Position numbers and translations under genes: made by a program | Notes under the pieces: generated by a model | The model's input: the letters and a program-made list of their open reading frames with translations, nothing else | The model's database searches: none | Told to the model about the DNA's origin: nothing | Part shown: piece after piece, positions 25,737 through 35,671 of the stretch | Layout: every line of letters starts with the position of its first letter | Position numbering within the stretch: the first letter of the stretch is position 1 | NCBI GenBank assembly: GCA_964393545.1 | Contig: CAYMUB010000058.1 | Span: forward strand, 16,179 to 80,178 | Direction of reading: 5' to 3' | DNA length: 64,000 nucleotides | Origin: CAYMUB01 sp964393545 | Lineage (GTDB): Bacteria > Patescibacteriota > Microgenomatia > Daviesbacterales > UBA10151

Positions 25737-26284
25737 TATGAAAGTATCTTTCTGCCTAATCTATAGGTATAAAGAATGGATAAACAGATACTAAACCAGA
25801 CGATTAATCTAACAAAGACAGATGAGGGGTAAAATCTTATAGTTGTTTTGGTATACCAATCTTTACCCCCTTCACTAAACTTAGAAGATCCCCAAAATTT
25901 GGGAGAACCATCTTCATAAAAAGGTTCCAGACCATTCACGTATAATGAATCTCTTAATGGGTAAACAAACTCTTCTAAGAAAGTTGAGTCTGTATGTTTC
26001 TTGATCACATTCCAGGACACCTCCGGCGGATGGTTTAATCTCATTGGTGGAAAAGGTAATAAAGTTTTCTGAAAATAATTAGTGCGGTAGAAGTAAGTTA
26101 CAAAATTACGGTATTTATTTGAAAAATATCCTGCCACATTTGGTACTTGAGCTACATTATCACCGGCGAGGGTGGATTTATAAGAATCCGGCAATTGTTT
26201 AAAAACAGAAATTGAACCTGGACCAGGCCAAAGCATATACAATAAAAATAATCCTGCAAAAGTCAGATACAATTTTTTGATCAT
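25736..26284 (-). CDS. Small two-segment membrane protein, unknown
   Basis: 182 residues: N-terminal membrane segment (about 5-22), an external domain rich in aromatic residues (YFSNKYRNFVTYFYRTNYF) and a C-terminal membrane segment (about 153-172). No known motif. It lies in the operon between the Wzy-like gene (1-base overlap) and an acyltransferase gene (4-base overlap), so a role in polysaccharide assembly is possible but not shown. Confidence 0.6.
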   Translation of the reverse strand: MIKKLYLTFAGLFLLYMLWPGPGSISVFKQLPDSYKSTLAGDNVAQVPNVAGYFSNKYRNFVTYFYRTNYFQKTLLPFPPMRLNHPPEVSWNVIKKHTDSTFLEEFVYPLRDSLYVNGLEPFYEDGSPKFWGSSKFSEGGKDWYTKTTIRFYPSSVFVRLIVWFSICLSILYTYRLGRKILS

Positions 26285-26883
26285 TGAAATAATCTAGCTC
26301 TGCCTAATTTATAGTGGGGATCTGTTAATTTTCTTTCCCCGATTACTTGGGCTGGTACACCACCCACTATGGCAAACTCTAGCACATCTTTAGTCACTAC
26401 AGCTCCTGCTGCCACAACTGCTCCTTTTCCAATCCTTACGCCTGCCAGAATAATTGACCTGGGTCCGATAAAAACATAATCTGCTATTTCCACTGAATCC
26501 AAACTAGCCTGAAAATCTTCAGAATTTAAATCATGTTCAGAGTTATAGATCATCACTTCAGATGCAATATCTACATGATTGCCTATGATCAAAGTGTCCC
26601 TTCCATCCAGAAAGACATTCATGCCTATAATGGAATCTTCACCAATTTTTATTTTTCTTAAAGAAAAAAAACGACCGCCCATATGAATACTTGAACCCTT
26701 ACCAATTTTTGCTCCTCCGAGACGCATTATAAAACGGCGCAAATGATGTGAAGGAAGATTTACCAGTAGATGAATAAGAAATAAACCAAGGTCCGCCAAA
26801 TAATTATACAATCTAGTGGTTCCTTTCTGGTGAACTTGCTTTAAGGAAAGCTCTTTTCCCATCCTGTCATGAAAAATGGACAT
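26281..26883 (-). CDS. Left-handed beta-helix acyltransferase (hexapeptide repeat)
   Basis: 200 residues. Hexapeptide repeats run from about residue 60 to 165 (IGKGSSIHMGG, IGEDSIIGMNV, IGNHVDIASEV, ADYVFIGPRSIILAGVRIGKGAVVAAGAVVTKDV), typical of maltose/galactoside O-acetyltransferases. NSEHD holds the likely catalytic His. Predicted to O-acetylate a sugar of the polymer. ATG 26883 chosen over an upstream TTG that overlaps the next gene. Confidence 0.88.
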   Translation of the reverse strand: MSIFHDRMGKELSLKQVHQKGTTRLYNYLADLGLFLIHLLVNLPSHHLRRFIMRLGGAKIGKGSSIHMGGRFFSLRKIKIGEDSIIGMNVFLDGRDTLIIGNHVDIASEVMIYNSEHDLNSEDFQASLDSVEIADYVFIGPRSIILAGVRIGKGAVVAAGAVVTKDVLEFAIVGGVPAQVIGERKLTDPHYKLGRARLFQ

Positions 26884-26890
26884 AATTAGA

Positions 26891-27988
26891 TTATAGCAGT
26901 TCAAACACTTTCAAGGTAGTTTTTGCCATTTTATCCCAGGAAAATTTCTTGCTCTGCAAGACAACTGCTTTAGCAAACTTTAAATGCATTTTTTTATCAG
27001 TAATTATTGTTCTTATTGCCTGTTCCAACTGGTTTATAGAATAAGGATCAATCAAAATACCTGCTTTACCTACCACCTCAGGTAAGGATGAAACATTAGA
27101 AACTATAACTGGTGTTCCACAAGCCATAGCTTCCAGCACAGGTATGCCAAATCCTTCCCAAAGAGATGGCATTACAAAAGATTTCGCTCCTGCGATAAGC
27201 TCTGGTAAATCATCTGAAGGTATAAAACCTAAAAATTTAACTCTATCCGCTATTTTTAATCTATTAGCAGTTTCCAAGATTTCATCATACATCCAGCCTT
27301 TTTTCCCCACCACTACTAAAGTCAGGTTATCAATTCTGAATACTGCTTCAATCAAACGGATAAGATTTTTTCTTGGCTGAAGGGTTCCAATATATATGAT
27401 GTAATTATCCCCTGTCTTATATTTAGTTTTTATTTCCTGTACCCTGTTCCCTGTACCCTGTTCCCTATATTTCTCTTTATCATATCCTGGATAAGCTACA
27501 GTAATTTTTGTCCTATCAATTTTATATTGGTCAATAATATCCTGTTTTGAAAAATTAGAAATAGTAATTATATGATCAGCATTTTTGATTGAAAATTTTG
27601 TCCAGTTGGTAAGCTGCCATAGGTCTTTTTTGTTAAACATTTCCGGAAAATGTAAGAAGGATAAGTCAAAAATAGTTACAATTCGCTTTACCGGAGAAAA
27701 TCTGGGAATATAATGTGTGGGAGAAAAAAAGATATCAGGCTTTTCCTTTGTGGAGTAGAGTGCTAAGGGCAAGGCAATTTGGGTCCATAATCTTTTGGGT
27801 TTTAGTATTCTATACTTCCATCCCATTCTTTCTTTTGGTAAATCTACAATTGGTGGGTTTGGTAGAACAACAGTATATTCATTAGTTTTATCAATGTCTT
27901 CTAAATTTTTTAACAACTCAAAAGCAACTTGGGATGATCCAAGTCTTTGCTGTACATTTGCTTCGTACCCATCAATCCAAATTTTCAT
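26891..27988 (-). CDS. GT4-type glycosyltransferase
   Basis: 365 residues, GT-B fold. Motifs: MKIWIDGYEANVQQRLGSSQ, FSPTHYIP, IVTIFDLSFLHFPEMF, HIITISNFSKQDI, IIYIGTLQPRKNL, FLGFIPSDDLPEL and MPSLWEGFGIPVLEAMACG. Between the two domains a heptanucleotide array (27436-27466) adds the residues REQGTGNRVQ. Followed by the acyltransferase after 7 bases. Confidence 0.9.
   Translation of the reverse strand: MKIWIDGYEANVQQRLGSSQVAFELLKNLEDIDKTNEYTVVLPNPPIVDLPKERMGWKYRILKPKRLWTQIALPLALYSTKEKPDIFFSPTHYIPRFSPVKRIVTIFDLSFLHFPEMFNKKDLWQLTNWTKFSIKNADHIITISNFSKQDIIDQYKIDRTKITVAYPGYDKEKYREQGTGNRVQEIKTKYKTGDNYIIYIGTLQPRKNLIRLIEAVFRIDNLTLVVVGKKGWMYDEILETANRLKIADRVKFLGFIPSDDLPELIAGAKSFVMPSLWEGFGIPVLEAMACGTPVIVSNVSSLPEVVGKAGILIDPYSINQLEQAIRTIITDKKMHLKFAKAVVLQSKKFSWDKMAKTTLKVFELL
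27436..27466. repeat. Heptanucleotide tandem array (CCTGTWC)
   Basis: CCTGTAC and CCTGTTC alternate for four full units plus three bases. It lies in frame in the GT4 gene and encodes the linker residues EQGTGNRVQ. Similar 7-base tandem repeats (STRR) are known from cyanobacteria. Confidence 0.8.
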
Positions 27989-27989
27989 A

Positions 27990-29522
27990 TTATCTTAATT
28001 TCTTTATATAAGCAGAATATCCTCCTTCATCAATCTTATTATATCCACCTACATCTTTATCAGGTGGTACTCTAGATTCTGATAAAATTACATCATAGGT
28101 GACCGTATCATGCTTTATTTCTTCAGGATATAGCCAGCTGAAATTGTGATCAGTATAACTTATAGTAGGGATTCTCCCATAAATTTTAAATAGATATCTC
28201 CACCCTTCGAAGTTATGACAAATACCCATTCCATCTATTGAAAAATTACTATCTCCTACTACCTCCATTACTTTACTAATCAGTCCCTTCTTTGCACCCA
28301 GACTAAATTTATCTGATGAACTAAGAATTGTATTGATCCCAATTACTAGGATGAGTAATATAAAAACAAAAAAAAGTATTTTTAATTTTTTATTTGCTCT
28401 ACTTATTATTATTCCTGGAATTAAAGTAAAAAAAGCTATAAAGCCATTAAGGTGGTAGTCTAAAGCACCACCAGTATAAATAATATAGGATCCAAGAGAT
28501 ATGAGTAAAAAATATCTTAGAAGACTATATGCTTTTTTCTTCTCTTTAAAACTAATTACTAAGAAAAATAGAAATAATACTAAAGATAATCCTGAGAGCC
28601 AGGGGAAAGAAGAACTTCTTTCAGTAAAAGTATTAGAAAACTTAATTCCCTTTTTTATCAATAGGGGATTACAATGAATATTTAATTCATCCGCATTGGG
28701 CACATTTTGTTTTAAGTACCAAAATCTACCCATAGAACTGAGGAAAGAAACAAACTTACCCTGAGGATCAAATCTTGCTCCCAGTTTTTCTGCCTGATTA
28801 CTATAACGGCTTAAAACTGTTAGATTACTCCAATTGTGAAAGTAATCAAATACAACCAAAGGCCAGTAGAATAAAAAGAATACTAGAATACAACCCAAAA
28901 CTAATTTCTTATTTAGAAAATATTTCCCCTTTAAAAATAACCAAACGCCAATTATTACTAAAGGCAGGGGAGCTAACTCTGTTTCAAATATTGCTCCAAC
29001 TAGAGCTGAGTAAAGAAGCCACCACCAAGGGGATTTTTTTACCATCATCAATGATATAAACATCAAAAGTCCAATAAGTGGGGCAAACATTGGATTCCAA
29101 TACTTCTGATCATAAAAAACTACTAAAGGTAATCCTGTATAAAGCAATGATGCTACAATTCCCGTAGTTAAGTTAAAAAATTTCCACCCTGCATAGAATA
29201 AAATTACTGAGGTAATTACTCCAAAAACTGCGGCAACATAACCAGTAAATAAGGGGTCTCCTGAAGAAATCCAAAGCAAAAAAGCAGTAAAATAAGTAAA
29301 ATAAGGACCTAAATAATAATCCAAGAAAGATGCGCTTACACCTATCCAGATAGGATGCAGGTCTTTGACCAGAGTCATAGCATAAGTAGCTTGATATTCC
29401 TCATCAAAACCAAATATATAAAGTTTAGAAAGGTTGTGGAACCTAAGAAATATTCCCAAACAAATAATTAACACAAGAAAGATTCCTATCTTGTGTTTAT
29501 TTAACTTTTTAACTATTAGCAT
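27990..29522 (-). CDS. GT-C membrane glycosyltransferase (GT39/PMT-like)
   Basis: 510 residues, about 11 membrane segments and a C-terminal soluble region (about 405-510). The first external loop has FGFDEEYQATYAM, with the acidic pair expected for a polyprenyl-phosphate-sugar-using enzyme. Overlaps the upstream GT4 gene by 14 bases. Donor and acceptor unknown. Confidence 0.75.
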   Translation of the reverse strand: MLIVKKLNKHKIGIFLVLIICLGIFLRFHNLSKLYIFGFDEEYQATYAMTLVKDLHPIWIGVSASFLDYYLGPYFTYFTAFLLWISSGDPLFTGYVAAVFGVITSVILFYAGWKFFNLTTGIVASLLYTGLPLVVFYDQKYWNPMFAPLIGLLMFISLMMVKKSPWWWLLYSALVGAIFETELAPLPLVIIGVWLFLKGKYFLNKKLVLGCILVFFLFYWPLVVFDYFHNWSNLTVLSRYSNQAEKLGARFDPQGKFVSFLSSMGRFWYLKQNVPNADELNIHCNPLLIKKGIKFSNTFTERSSSFPWLSGLSLVLFLFFLVISFKEKKKAYSLLRYFLLISLGSYIIYTGGALDYHLNGFIAFFTLIPGIIISRANKKLKILFFVFILLILVIGINTILSSSDKFSLGAKKGLISKVMEVVGDSNFSIDGMGICHNFEGWRYLFKIYGRIPTISYTDHNFSWLYPEEIKHDTVTYDVILSESRVPPDKDVGGYNKIDEGGYSAYIKKLR

Positions 29523-30543
29523 CGAGTAGTTTTCTGTATACTTGAAATGTCTGTTCAGCAGTTTTTTTCCAGGAGAATTTTTTGACTTGTTCCTTACCTT
29601 TTTTTATCATCTCATTTTTCAGTGCTTGATCTCTCATTACTAAATCCAATTTTTCTTTAATATCTTCTACTTCTAAGGGGTCAACATACAATGCTGCTTC
29701 TCCGCCTACCTCTGGCATTGATGAAACATTAGAAGTTATTACAGGCAGATTTGAAGAAAAGGCATCTAATATTGGAATTCCAAACCCCTCATAAACTGAT
29801 GCATATAGTAAAACTGAAGCTGACTGATAAAGTAGTTCCAATTCATCAAATTCTAACCAGGGTATAGTTTGTCCGGTTATTACCAGATTGTATTCTTTAC
29901 AAGCTTCTTTAATTCTATTTAGATTCCTTCTCTCTCCCACTCCTCCAATTGCCAGTACAAATTTTTCAGGTAAATTGTATTTTTTTAAAAATTCCCTAAT
30001 CTTTTCTTGAGATTGAGGTTTAAAATCTACTGTGGGTGCTTCATAAATTACAGTTATTTTCTCCTCAGGAATACTGGAAACTTCCAGCAAATCCTTTTTT
30101 GTGACATTAGAAACTACTATTACTTCATCTATCTCTTTTTCAACTATTTTTAATCTTCTTTTATGCACCTCTACAATTTTAGGGTGAGACCATTGGGGAT
30201 ATTTTAAAGGCACCACATCATGATAGGTAGTAACCTTTTTTGCCTTACTTGGCGGTTGGGTCCAATCAGACGAGTGGAAGATATCCAACGACCCCAGGAA
30301 TTTTTCAATACCAACATTTCTCCATCTGTTAAAAAGCATTTCAAAAAAAGTCGGCGGCAGTTTATATTTTTTGACGTTTTTTAAAATGCCATGATAAGAT
30401 TTTCTAAAGGATGAATAAAAAAAGGCCATTTCTAAATCCTTATTTTTTAGTAATTGCTCAGCTAAATTTTTGGTATAAGTAGCAACTCCGCCTCTGTGAG
30501 CAAGTTGTGAGATATCCATTCCAACAAGAATTTTGGTACTCAT
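29509..30543 (-). CDS. GT4-type glycosyltransferase
   Basis: 344 residues, GT-B fold. Motifs: VGMDISQLAHRGGVATYTKNL (glycine-rich loop), FHSSDWTQPP, VTTYHDVVPLKYPQWS, VIVVSNVTKKDL, FVLAIGGVGERRNL and YASVYEGFGIPILDAFSS with the EX7-type donor motif. Overlaps both neighbours (4 and 14 bases). Confidence 0.9.
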   Translation of the reverse strand: MSTKILVGMDISQLAHRGGVATYTKNLAEQLLKNKDLEMAFFYSSFRKSYHGILKNVKKYKLPPTFFEMLFNRWRNVGIEKFLGSLDIFHSSDWTQPPSKAKKVTTYHDVVPLKYPQWSHPKIVEVHKRRLKIVEKEIDEVIVVSNVTKKDLLEVSSIPEEKITVIYEAPTVDFKPQSQEKIREFLKKYNLPEKFVLAIGGVGERRNLNRIKEACKEYNLVITGQTIPWLEFDELELLYQSASVLLYASVYEGFGIPILDAFSSNLPVITSNVSSMPEVGGEAALYVDPLEVEDIKEKLDLVMRDQALKNEMIKKGKEQVKKFSWKKTAEQTFQVYRKLLDANS

Positions 30544-31889
30544 TTTCTTTTTAAAATCTCCGTATCTCCCACATTATCTATCTTCTCATAGTTATCTATC
30601 AAATATGCATTAATATCACTGCCAAATCCGCTAATAGGCCGGCCTTCAATCTTAACTGTTTTATCAACAACCACAATATCAGGTCTATCCTGTTTAAGTC
30701 CCGCTAAAATCCTATCTTGCGCAATCTGGAAAAACCAGGGAAATTGGAAAACAAAAATATCTCCAGCAGGCAAAGTTTGAGTCATCTGATAAAGATGCGG
30801 GGCTGCCCCAAAAACAAAAATTTTATCCTTGGGTTTTGTATACTGCATAATCTTTCCTGCTATTTTATACGTTTGTTCATCAAAAAAGAAAACTTTATTT
30901 CCTGTATGGCCTTTGTAGAAAATATTCTGCCACCATAAAGCTATAAATATATAAATGCCAATAAATATTAGGCCCATTTTCTGTTTGTTTAGAGAATAGG
31001 CGGCTAAAGCAGTAAGTATTACAGCAAAAGGCAATGCCGGTTGAAAATGCACAAAATCAAACCTTGTAGTAAGCCCTAATAAACTTCCAACCAGAAAAAT
31101 CAAAAGAATTTGGACCGGCCGTTCCTTTATTTTGCCAACCGTTAAAAAAGCAGTTCCGAAAACTAAAATTACTCTTGATAAATGAGCAAAGTCGCCTCCC
31201 CCTCCCCTGCCATATTTTGCAAAAACTGTTAGATTAAAAATTACTGTCCAATAAAAAAAATCATTAAATACATCCTTGCTTATTAAATAAATAATCATTA
31301 GAAAAACAGGTAAAGATAAACCGATAAAAAAATCTCTCATTTTTTTAAATTCCCTGCTCTCCCACCAGACATAGAATAAGAGTATGGCAGCAAGCGGAAT
31401 CATTACTTGTTTAAAAACTACTGCTAAGCCTATGAATATACCGCTGATAAAAAACTTTCTGTTATATAGAAAATAAAATGCCGGTAATAAAATAAGCGGT
31501 AAAAAACTATCAATCCACAAAACCCATCCCTCAAAAAACGGCTGCCATATTAAATACAATAAGTTTACTAAAAGAGCTTTGTAGCCATTTTTAAAAAAAT
31601 TTCTGGAAATTACAAACAAAAATAGATGGGTAATTAATACCACAGCAATCAACCATATCCTTGCTGTATCAGGATTTGTCATTCCTAAATTATTAAAATT
31701 TATGGGTAAAAACATAAGTCCGGGAAAATGCTGGTCTAAAATTTGTTTATACGGCAGCAGCCCATTGTTTGTTAAATACGGATAAATAAAAAGTTCAGGA
31801 TATGGAAAAAAAATTAGTTTAGTAAGTAAAAGGCCGTGAACCAGTAAAATTAAACCAAATAAAAAATATTGCAGATTATTCTTTAACAT
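30540..31889 (-). CDS. GT-C-like multi-pass membrane protein
   Basis: 449 residues, about 10 membrane segments; first external loop LIFFPYPELFIYPYLTNNGLL and QHFPGLM, then a C-terminal domain (about 340-449). Resembles PMT_2-type membrane glycosyltransferases but without a clear acidic motif. ATG 31889 chosen; an upstream TTG (31901) would lengthen it by four residues. Overlaps the next gene by 14 bases. Confidence 0.65.
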   Translation of the reverse strand: MLKNNLQYFLFGLILLVHGLLLTKLIFFPYPELFIYPYLTNNGLLPYKQILDQHFPGLMFLPINFNNLGMTNPDTARIWLIAVVLITHLFLFVISRNFFKNGYKALLVNLLYLIWQPFFEGWVLWIDSFLPLILLPAFYFLYNRKFFISGIFIGLAVVFKQVMIPLAAILLFYVWWESREFKKMRDFFIGLSLPVFLMIIYLISKDVFNDFFYWTVIFNLTVFAKYGRGGGGDFAHLSRVILVFGTAFLTVGKIKERPVQILLIFLVGSLLGLTTRFDFVHFQPALPFAVILTALAAYSLNKQKMGLIFIGIYIFIALWWQNIFYKGHTGNKVFFFDEQTYKIAGKIMQYTKPKDKIFVFGAAPHLYQMTQTLPAGDIFVFQFPWFFQIAQDRILAGLKQDRPDIVVVDKTVKIEGRPISGFGSDINAYLIDNYEKIDNVGDTEILKRK

Positions 31890-33264
31890 AATGATAAACA
31901 AATCCTACACCTGTAAAGTTCTTAATCTCTGTTTGTTTGTATCCCAAATTCTCTAATTTTTTAGCTACCAATCTGTCGGGGTCACTAATCTGCACTAAAT
32001 AATCAACAAGGTAAATATTTGTTCCTATAATATCCGATATATCATTCCTGGCCGGAAAATTTTTCAAAGCTCCTTTTGCATTTAATCTTTCTTTATTATA
32101 ATAATCAAAAGGAGGAAATGTCCCGGAGCTTTCAAATAAAACCAATCCGGGTTTGTCTCTAAAAAAGTTTACTAATCCTTTCCAGTCTTCCCTCTGATAC
32201 AGAGGATTGTACAAATAAACCAGTGTACAAAATAGTTCTATTAAGACAACAAGCAACAAGAAAATATTCTTTAATCTTTTCATGGATAAAATGCCTAAGG
32301 ATACTAAAATAAGAAATAAAGGCAAAATATATAAAACTCTAAAGTAACTAAAAATGGGCGCCACAAAAGAAATAGTTGTTGCTATAAACAAAGGAATAAT
32401 AATCAAAATAATTAACAGCTTACTGCGAAAATTATTAATAGATTTAACTCCTCTATATAAAAGAAACGTAAACAAACTACATACCGGCAATAAAACTAAC
32501 CCATACAATAATTTATCTGCCAAACTAATTCTGCCGATGATAAATTTTACAAATGTCAAGGGTAATGTTTTAAAATCAAAAGCCCCGTTAACAAACTTCC
32601 AGGTTGGCAAATTTGCGGATGCCACAGACCCCACATCAAGCTGGGTCAAAAATATTGGCAGCCACCAGACTCCAAATAATAACGCGGAAGCTAATGCTAT
32701 CAACCACTTTTTAAACAGTTCTTTTTTGAAAAGCAACAAAAATACAAATTGTGCCGGAAAAATAAAATAGGCTAAATAATCTGATGCCAATACTACTATA
32801 TTACTAAAAATAAGAAAAAGTAAATTTAGCTTTTCTCCTTTGACTAACTTTAAGAGGAGTAAAATATTAACTGAAACTACCAAGGTTGCCATGACATACA
32901 TTCTGGCTTCCTGACTGTAGTAGATATGCAAAGGATTAATGGACAAAAGTAATGCAGCTATCAACCCAAGTCCGCTGGATTTTAATTTCTTGCCAATTAA
33001 GTAAACTACCCATATAGTTAGTACTCCAAAAATCACTGAGGGCATTCTGACTACAATTTCAGAGTAACCAAAAAGTTTACCCCAAAACCATAAAATTATA
33101 AACCAGCCTGGTGGATGAAAATCAGCTGTAGCATACTGCGTAAGCATTCCATATAAAGAATTATTTCTAGCGGCAATAACATTAATCGCTTCATCCAACC
33201 AGAGACTTTGATTTAAATTAACCAACCTTAAAACTAAACCTAAGAGTAAAATTAGAAAAATCAT
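31876..33264 (-). CDS. GT-C membrane glycosyltransferase (GT39/PMT-like)
   Basis: 462 residues, about 11 membrane segments. First loop: LNQSLWLDEAINVIAARN, the LDE motif typical of PMT_2 family proteins, and TADFHPPGWFIILWFWGKLFG, the family's HPPL-type motif. SQEARMYVM follows, as in most members. C-terminal soluble region (about 350-462). Expected to transfer a sugar from a polyprenyl-phosphate donor outside the membrane. Confidence 0.85.
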   Translation of the reverse strand: MIFLILLLGLVLRLVNLNQSLWLDEAINVIAARNNSLYGMLTQYATADFHPPGWFIILWFWGKLFGYSEIVVRMPSVIFGVLTIWVVYLIGKKLKSSGLGLIAALLLSINPLHIYYSQEARMYVMATLVVSVNILLLLKLVKGEKLNLLFLIFSNIVVLASDYLAYFIFPAQFVFLLLFKKELFKKWLIALASALLFGVWWLPIFLTQLDVGSVASANLPTWKFVNGAFDFKTLPLTFVKFIIGRISLADKLLYGLVLLPVCSLFTFLLYRGVKSINNFRSKLLIILIIIPLFIATTISFVAPIFSYFRVLYILPLFLILVSLGILSMKRLKNIFLLLVVLIELFCTLVYLYNPLYQREDWKGLVNFFRDKPGLVLFESSGTFPPFDYYNKERLNAKGALKNFPARNDISDIIGTNIYLVDYLVQISDPDRLVAKKLENLGYKQTEIKNFTGVGFVYHYVKE

Positions 33265-34017
33265 TTACTTTTGATCCTTTTCCCATAGCTTAATCTCAAC
33301 CATTAATTGATAAACCATCATAAAATAGATTAAACTAAAGCCTAAGCTACCATCCAAAAACCCCTGATGTTTTATAAATCTGACTAAAAACTCACGGGTA
33401 GGCATCGAAAAAAAACTTTTCCAGGAAAATCTTTTACCTAATTCATATCTCTGTTGTGCCTCAATCTCAGAATACCTATTTTGACGGTCTAAAAATTGGC
33501 TCAAATTATCATACCCAAAATGTAAAATGGCTAAATCCTCATCTGCCGGTAATTGCAATATTTCCCCTTCAACTTTCGGATAGCTGTGTATTTTTACGGA
33601 CCACGAAACCTTTCCTTTTTTGAAAAACCTAATATGTCTATCCGGCCACCAATTACTGTGGGCTACCCATTTATCAAAAAATATATTTTTCCGTGGAATA
33701 TTAACAGCAGTATACTTGTCTTCAGATGCTATTTGCTTAAGTTTCTTTTTTAAATTATCTGAAACTGTCTCATCCGGATCTAAAATTAAAATCCAATCTA
33801 ATGATGCTTTTGAAATAGAGTAATTCCTCACTAACTCAACAAGATTTACAAAATCATGATGATAAATTTTTGCTTTATATTTTTTTGCAATCTCTAAACT
33901 ATTATCCTCTGAACCTAAGTCCAAAACTATTATTTCATCTGCAAAATCAGAAACGCTTTTTAAGCATCTATCTAATTTTTCCCCTTCATTAAAACAAATT
34001 GAAACTACTGATATCAT
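33265..34017 (-). CDS. GT2 glycosyltransferase (WaaE/KdtX-like)
   Basis: 250 residues, GT-A fold. ISVVSICFNEGEKLDRCLKSV, DEIIVLDLGSEDNS, the YHHDF segment and LILDPDETVSD (metal-binding DxD at 'DPD'), then PDRHIRFFKKGKVSW. The WaaE/KdtX subgroup adds glucose or related sugars to LPS core in Proteobacteria; here only the fold is certain. Cytoplasmic, perhaps membrane-associated at its C-terminus. Overlaps the next gene by 4 bases. Confidence 0.87.
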   Translation of the reverse strand: MISVVSICFNEGEKLDRCLKSVSDFADEIIVLDLGSEDNSLEIAKKYKAKIYHHDFVNLVELVRNYSISKASLDWILILDPDETVSDNLKKKLKQIASEDKYTAVNIPRKNIFFDKWVAHSNWWPDRHIRFFKKGKVSWSVKIHSYPKVEGEILQLPADEDLAILHFGYDNLSQFLDRQNRYSEIEAQQRYELGKRFSWKSFFSMPTREFLVRFIKHQGFLDGSLGFSLIYFMMVYQLMVEIKLWEKDQK

Positions 34018-34961
34018 TTTTTTATCTTAAGATTTTTTATTAGTTCTTCATATCTTTTTGCTATTTGATCCCAAGAAAATTTCTCAGCCTGCTGTCTTGG
34101 GATATTACCCCAGTTCTTTTCTAATGCCTTCTGAATAACCATGGCATATTTGTACGAATCTTCTACATCTGTCAATATGCCGGCATTCCCTACTATCTCT
34201 CTCCTTGATTGATCATCAGGCGCTACCACTGCCAATCCAGATGCCATTGCTTCCAAATATACAATCCCAAAAGCTTCTCTATCCCAGGAAGGTAGTGTAA
34301 ACAAATCACAAGATCTATAAACTCTTGGCATATCTTCATTTTTTGCATCCATTATCTTAAATCTTTGACCAAGCTTTTCTTCTCCTCTTTTCTGTAATTC
34401 TTCCCTTAACGGACCTTCCCCAACAATTAATAGAGATACATTTCCTATCTTTGACAGTGCATCAATAACTTTTTTCTGGTGCTTATACCAAACAAGTGCG
34501 CCTACCGATAGAATAATCGGTTTTGGTAAATTTATGTTTATTTTTTCACCATTTGGCGAGAATTTATCTAAGTCAATTCCGTTGGAAATTTTTACCACCT
34601 TTGATCCCCAGGCATATTTTTTTGCCCAATTTGCAGCAAAATCAGAAAGAGCCACAAACACGTTGGGTTTTATAATAATGTTCCAAATATCATCTATTCC
34701 CACACCACTATGCCCACTGATTAATAATTTATATCCCCCTATGATTCGACCAAGTGAAAATTTCAAGCTTTGTAATCTTCCATTAATTGGAATTACTACA
34801 TCATACTTTCCTGCTAAAACATCTTTTAATGAATCTGCTTTCCCTCCTGAGAATATATCAACAGTAAAGTTTTTAGATAACCTTATTGATAGCTCTTTTA
34901 CAAAAACTTCTGCTCCTCTCTCCACAGTATTTTGATATCTGCTTAAAAAAACAATTTTCAT
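34014..34961 (-). CDS. GT4-type glycosyltransferase
   Basis: 315 residues, GT-B fold, a little short. FLSRYQNTVERGAEVFVKEL (acceptor loop), ILSVGALVWYKHQKKVI, LLIVGEGPLREELQ and LPSWDREAFGIVYLEAMASG with the donor motif. Ends one base before the DPM1-like gene's stop on the same strand. Confidence 0.9.
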   Translation of the reverse strand: MKIVFLSRYQNTVERGAEVFVKELSIRLSKNFTVDIFSGGKADSLKDVLAGKYDVVIPINGRLQSLKFSLGRIIGGYKLLISGHSGVGIDDIWNIIIKPNVFVALSDFAANWAKKYAWGSKVVKISNGIDLDKFSPNGEKININLPKPIILSVGALVWYKHQKKVIDALSKIGNVSLLIVGEGPLREELQKRGEEKLGQRFKIMDAKNEDMPRVYRSCDLFTLPSWDREAFGIVYLEAMASGLAVVAPDDQSRREIVGNAGILTDVEDSYKYAMVIQKALEKNWGNIPRQQAEKFSWDQIAKRYEELIKNLKIKK

Positions 34962-34962
34962 T

Positions 34963-35670
34963 TTAATTAGTAAACTTATATTTTATTAAACTCCAAATAG
35001 CTGCCACCCCATCCCTCCACCCTATTTTTTTCCCCTCTTCATATGTCCTTGGAGTAACTTTAATAGGTACTTCAAGTATTTTAATTCCTTTTTTCATGAT
35101 TTTGGCTGTAACTTCTGCTTCAAAATCAAACTTCTTTGACTTAAGCTCAATTCCTATTAGTACATCTTTTTTAAAAATTTTATATCCTGTTTCCATGTCA
35201 TTTAGCCTTCCACCATATAATATATTAGTTAACAGTGTTAATAGCTTATTAGCAATCAAATGAACAGGTAACACACTTTTCCCCTTACCCCAAAAAATTA
35301 AAGGGTAGTTTGATAGTCTATCTCCATACACCACACTTGCTTCATCTTTTAAAATAGGTTCCATAAGCATAGGGTAATACTTTGGATTGTATTCTAAATC
35401 TGCATCCTGAATGATAATGTAATCTCCTGTTATTTCTTTAAGAGCCGACCTAATAGCTGCTCCTTTTCCCATATTTTTCTGATGAAAAATCCTCTTTAAA
35501 TTTTTAAGTTTTGAATTTTGGATTTTTAATTTTGAACCATCTGTTGAAGCATCATCTACTATTACAATCTCTTTTTCTATAAAGGGCAACCTAACAGAAG
35601 CAACTCTTTTTAAAACCTCCTGTATAGTTTTCTCTTCATTAAAAATTGGTATTATTATTGAAAGCTTCAT
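34963..35670 (-). CDS. DPM1-like GT2: polyprenyl-phosphate sugar synthase
   Basis: 235 residues. IIIPIFNEEKTIQEVLKRV, IVDDASTDGSK, NMGKGAAIRSALKE, IQDADLEYNP (DxD) and NDMETGYKIFKKDV are typical of dolichol-phosphate-mannose synthase-like enzymes that load mannose or glucose onto a polyprenyl phosphate. That product would feed the GT-C proteins of this locus. A heptanucleotide array (35509-35536) inserts KIQNSKLK in the loop after the first Asp motif. ATG 35670 chosen because the next gene stops at 35672. Confidence 0.9.
   Translation of the reverse strand: MKLSIIIPIFNEEKTIQEVLKRVASVRLPFIEKEIVIVDDASTDGSKLKIQNSKLKNLKRIFHQKNMGKGAAIRSALKEITGDYIIIQDADLEYNPKYYPMLMEPILKDEASVVYGDRLSNYPLIFWGKGKSVLPVHLIANKLLTLLTNILYGGRLNDMETGYKIFKKDVLIGIELKSKKFDFEAEVTAKIMKKGIKILEVPIKVTPRTYEEGKKIGWRDGVAAIWSLIKYKFTN
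35509..35536. repeat. Heptanucleotide tandem array (TTTTGAA-like)
   Basis: Four 7-base units TTTTGAA, TTTTGGA, TTTTTAA, TTTTGAA, in the DPM1-like gene, where on the minus strand they encode KIQNSKLK. The insert sits in a surface loop between conserved motifs, so the protein may tolerate it. Confidence 0.7.
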
Positions 35671-35671
35671 A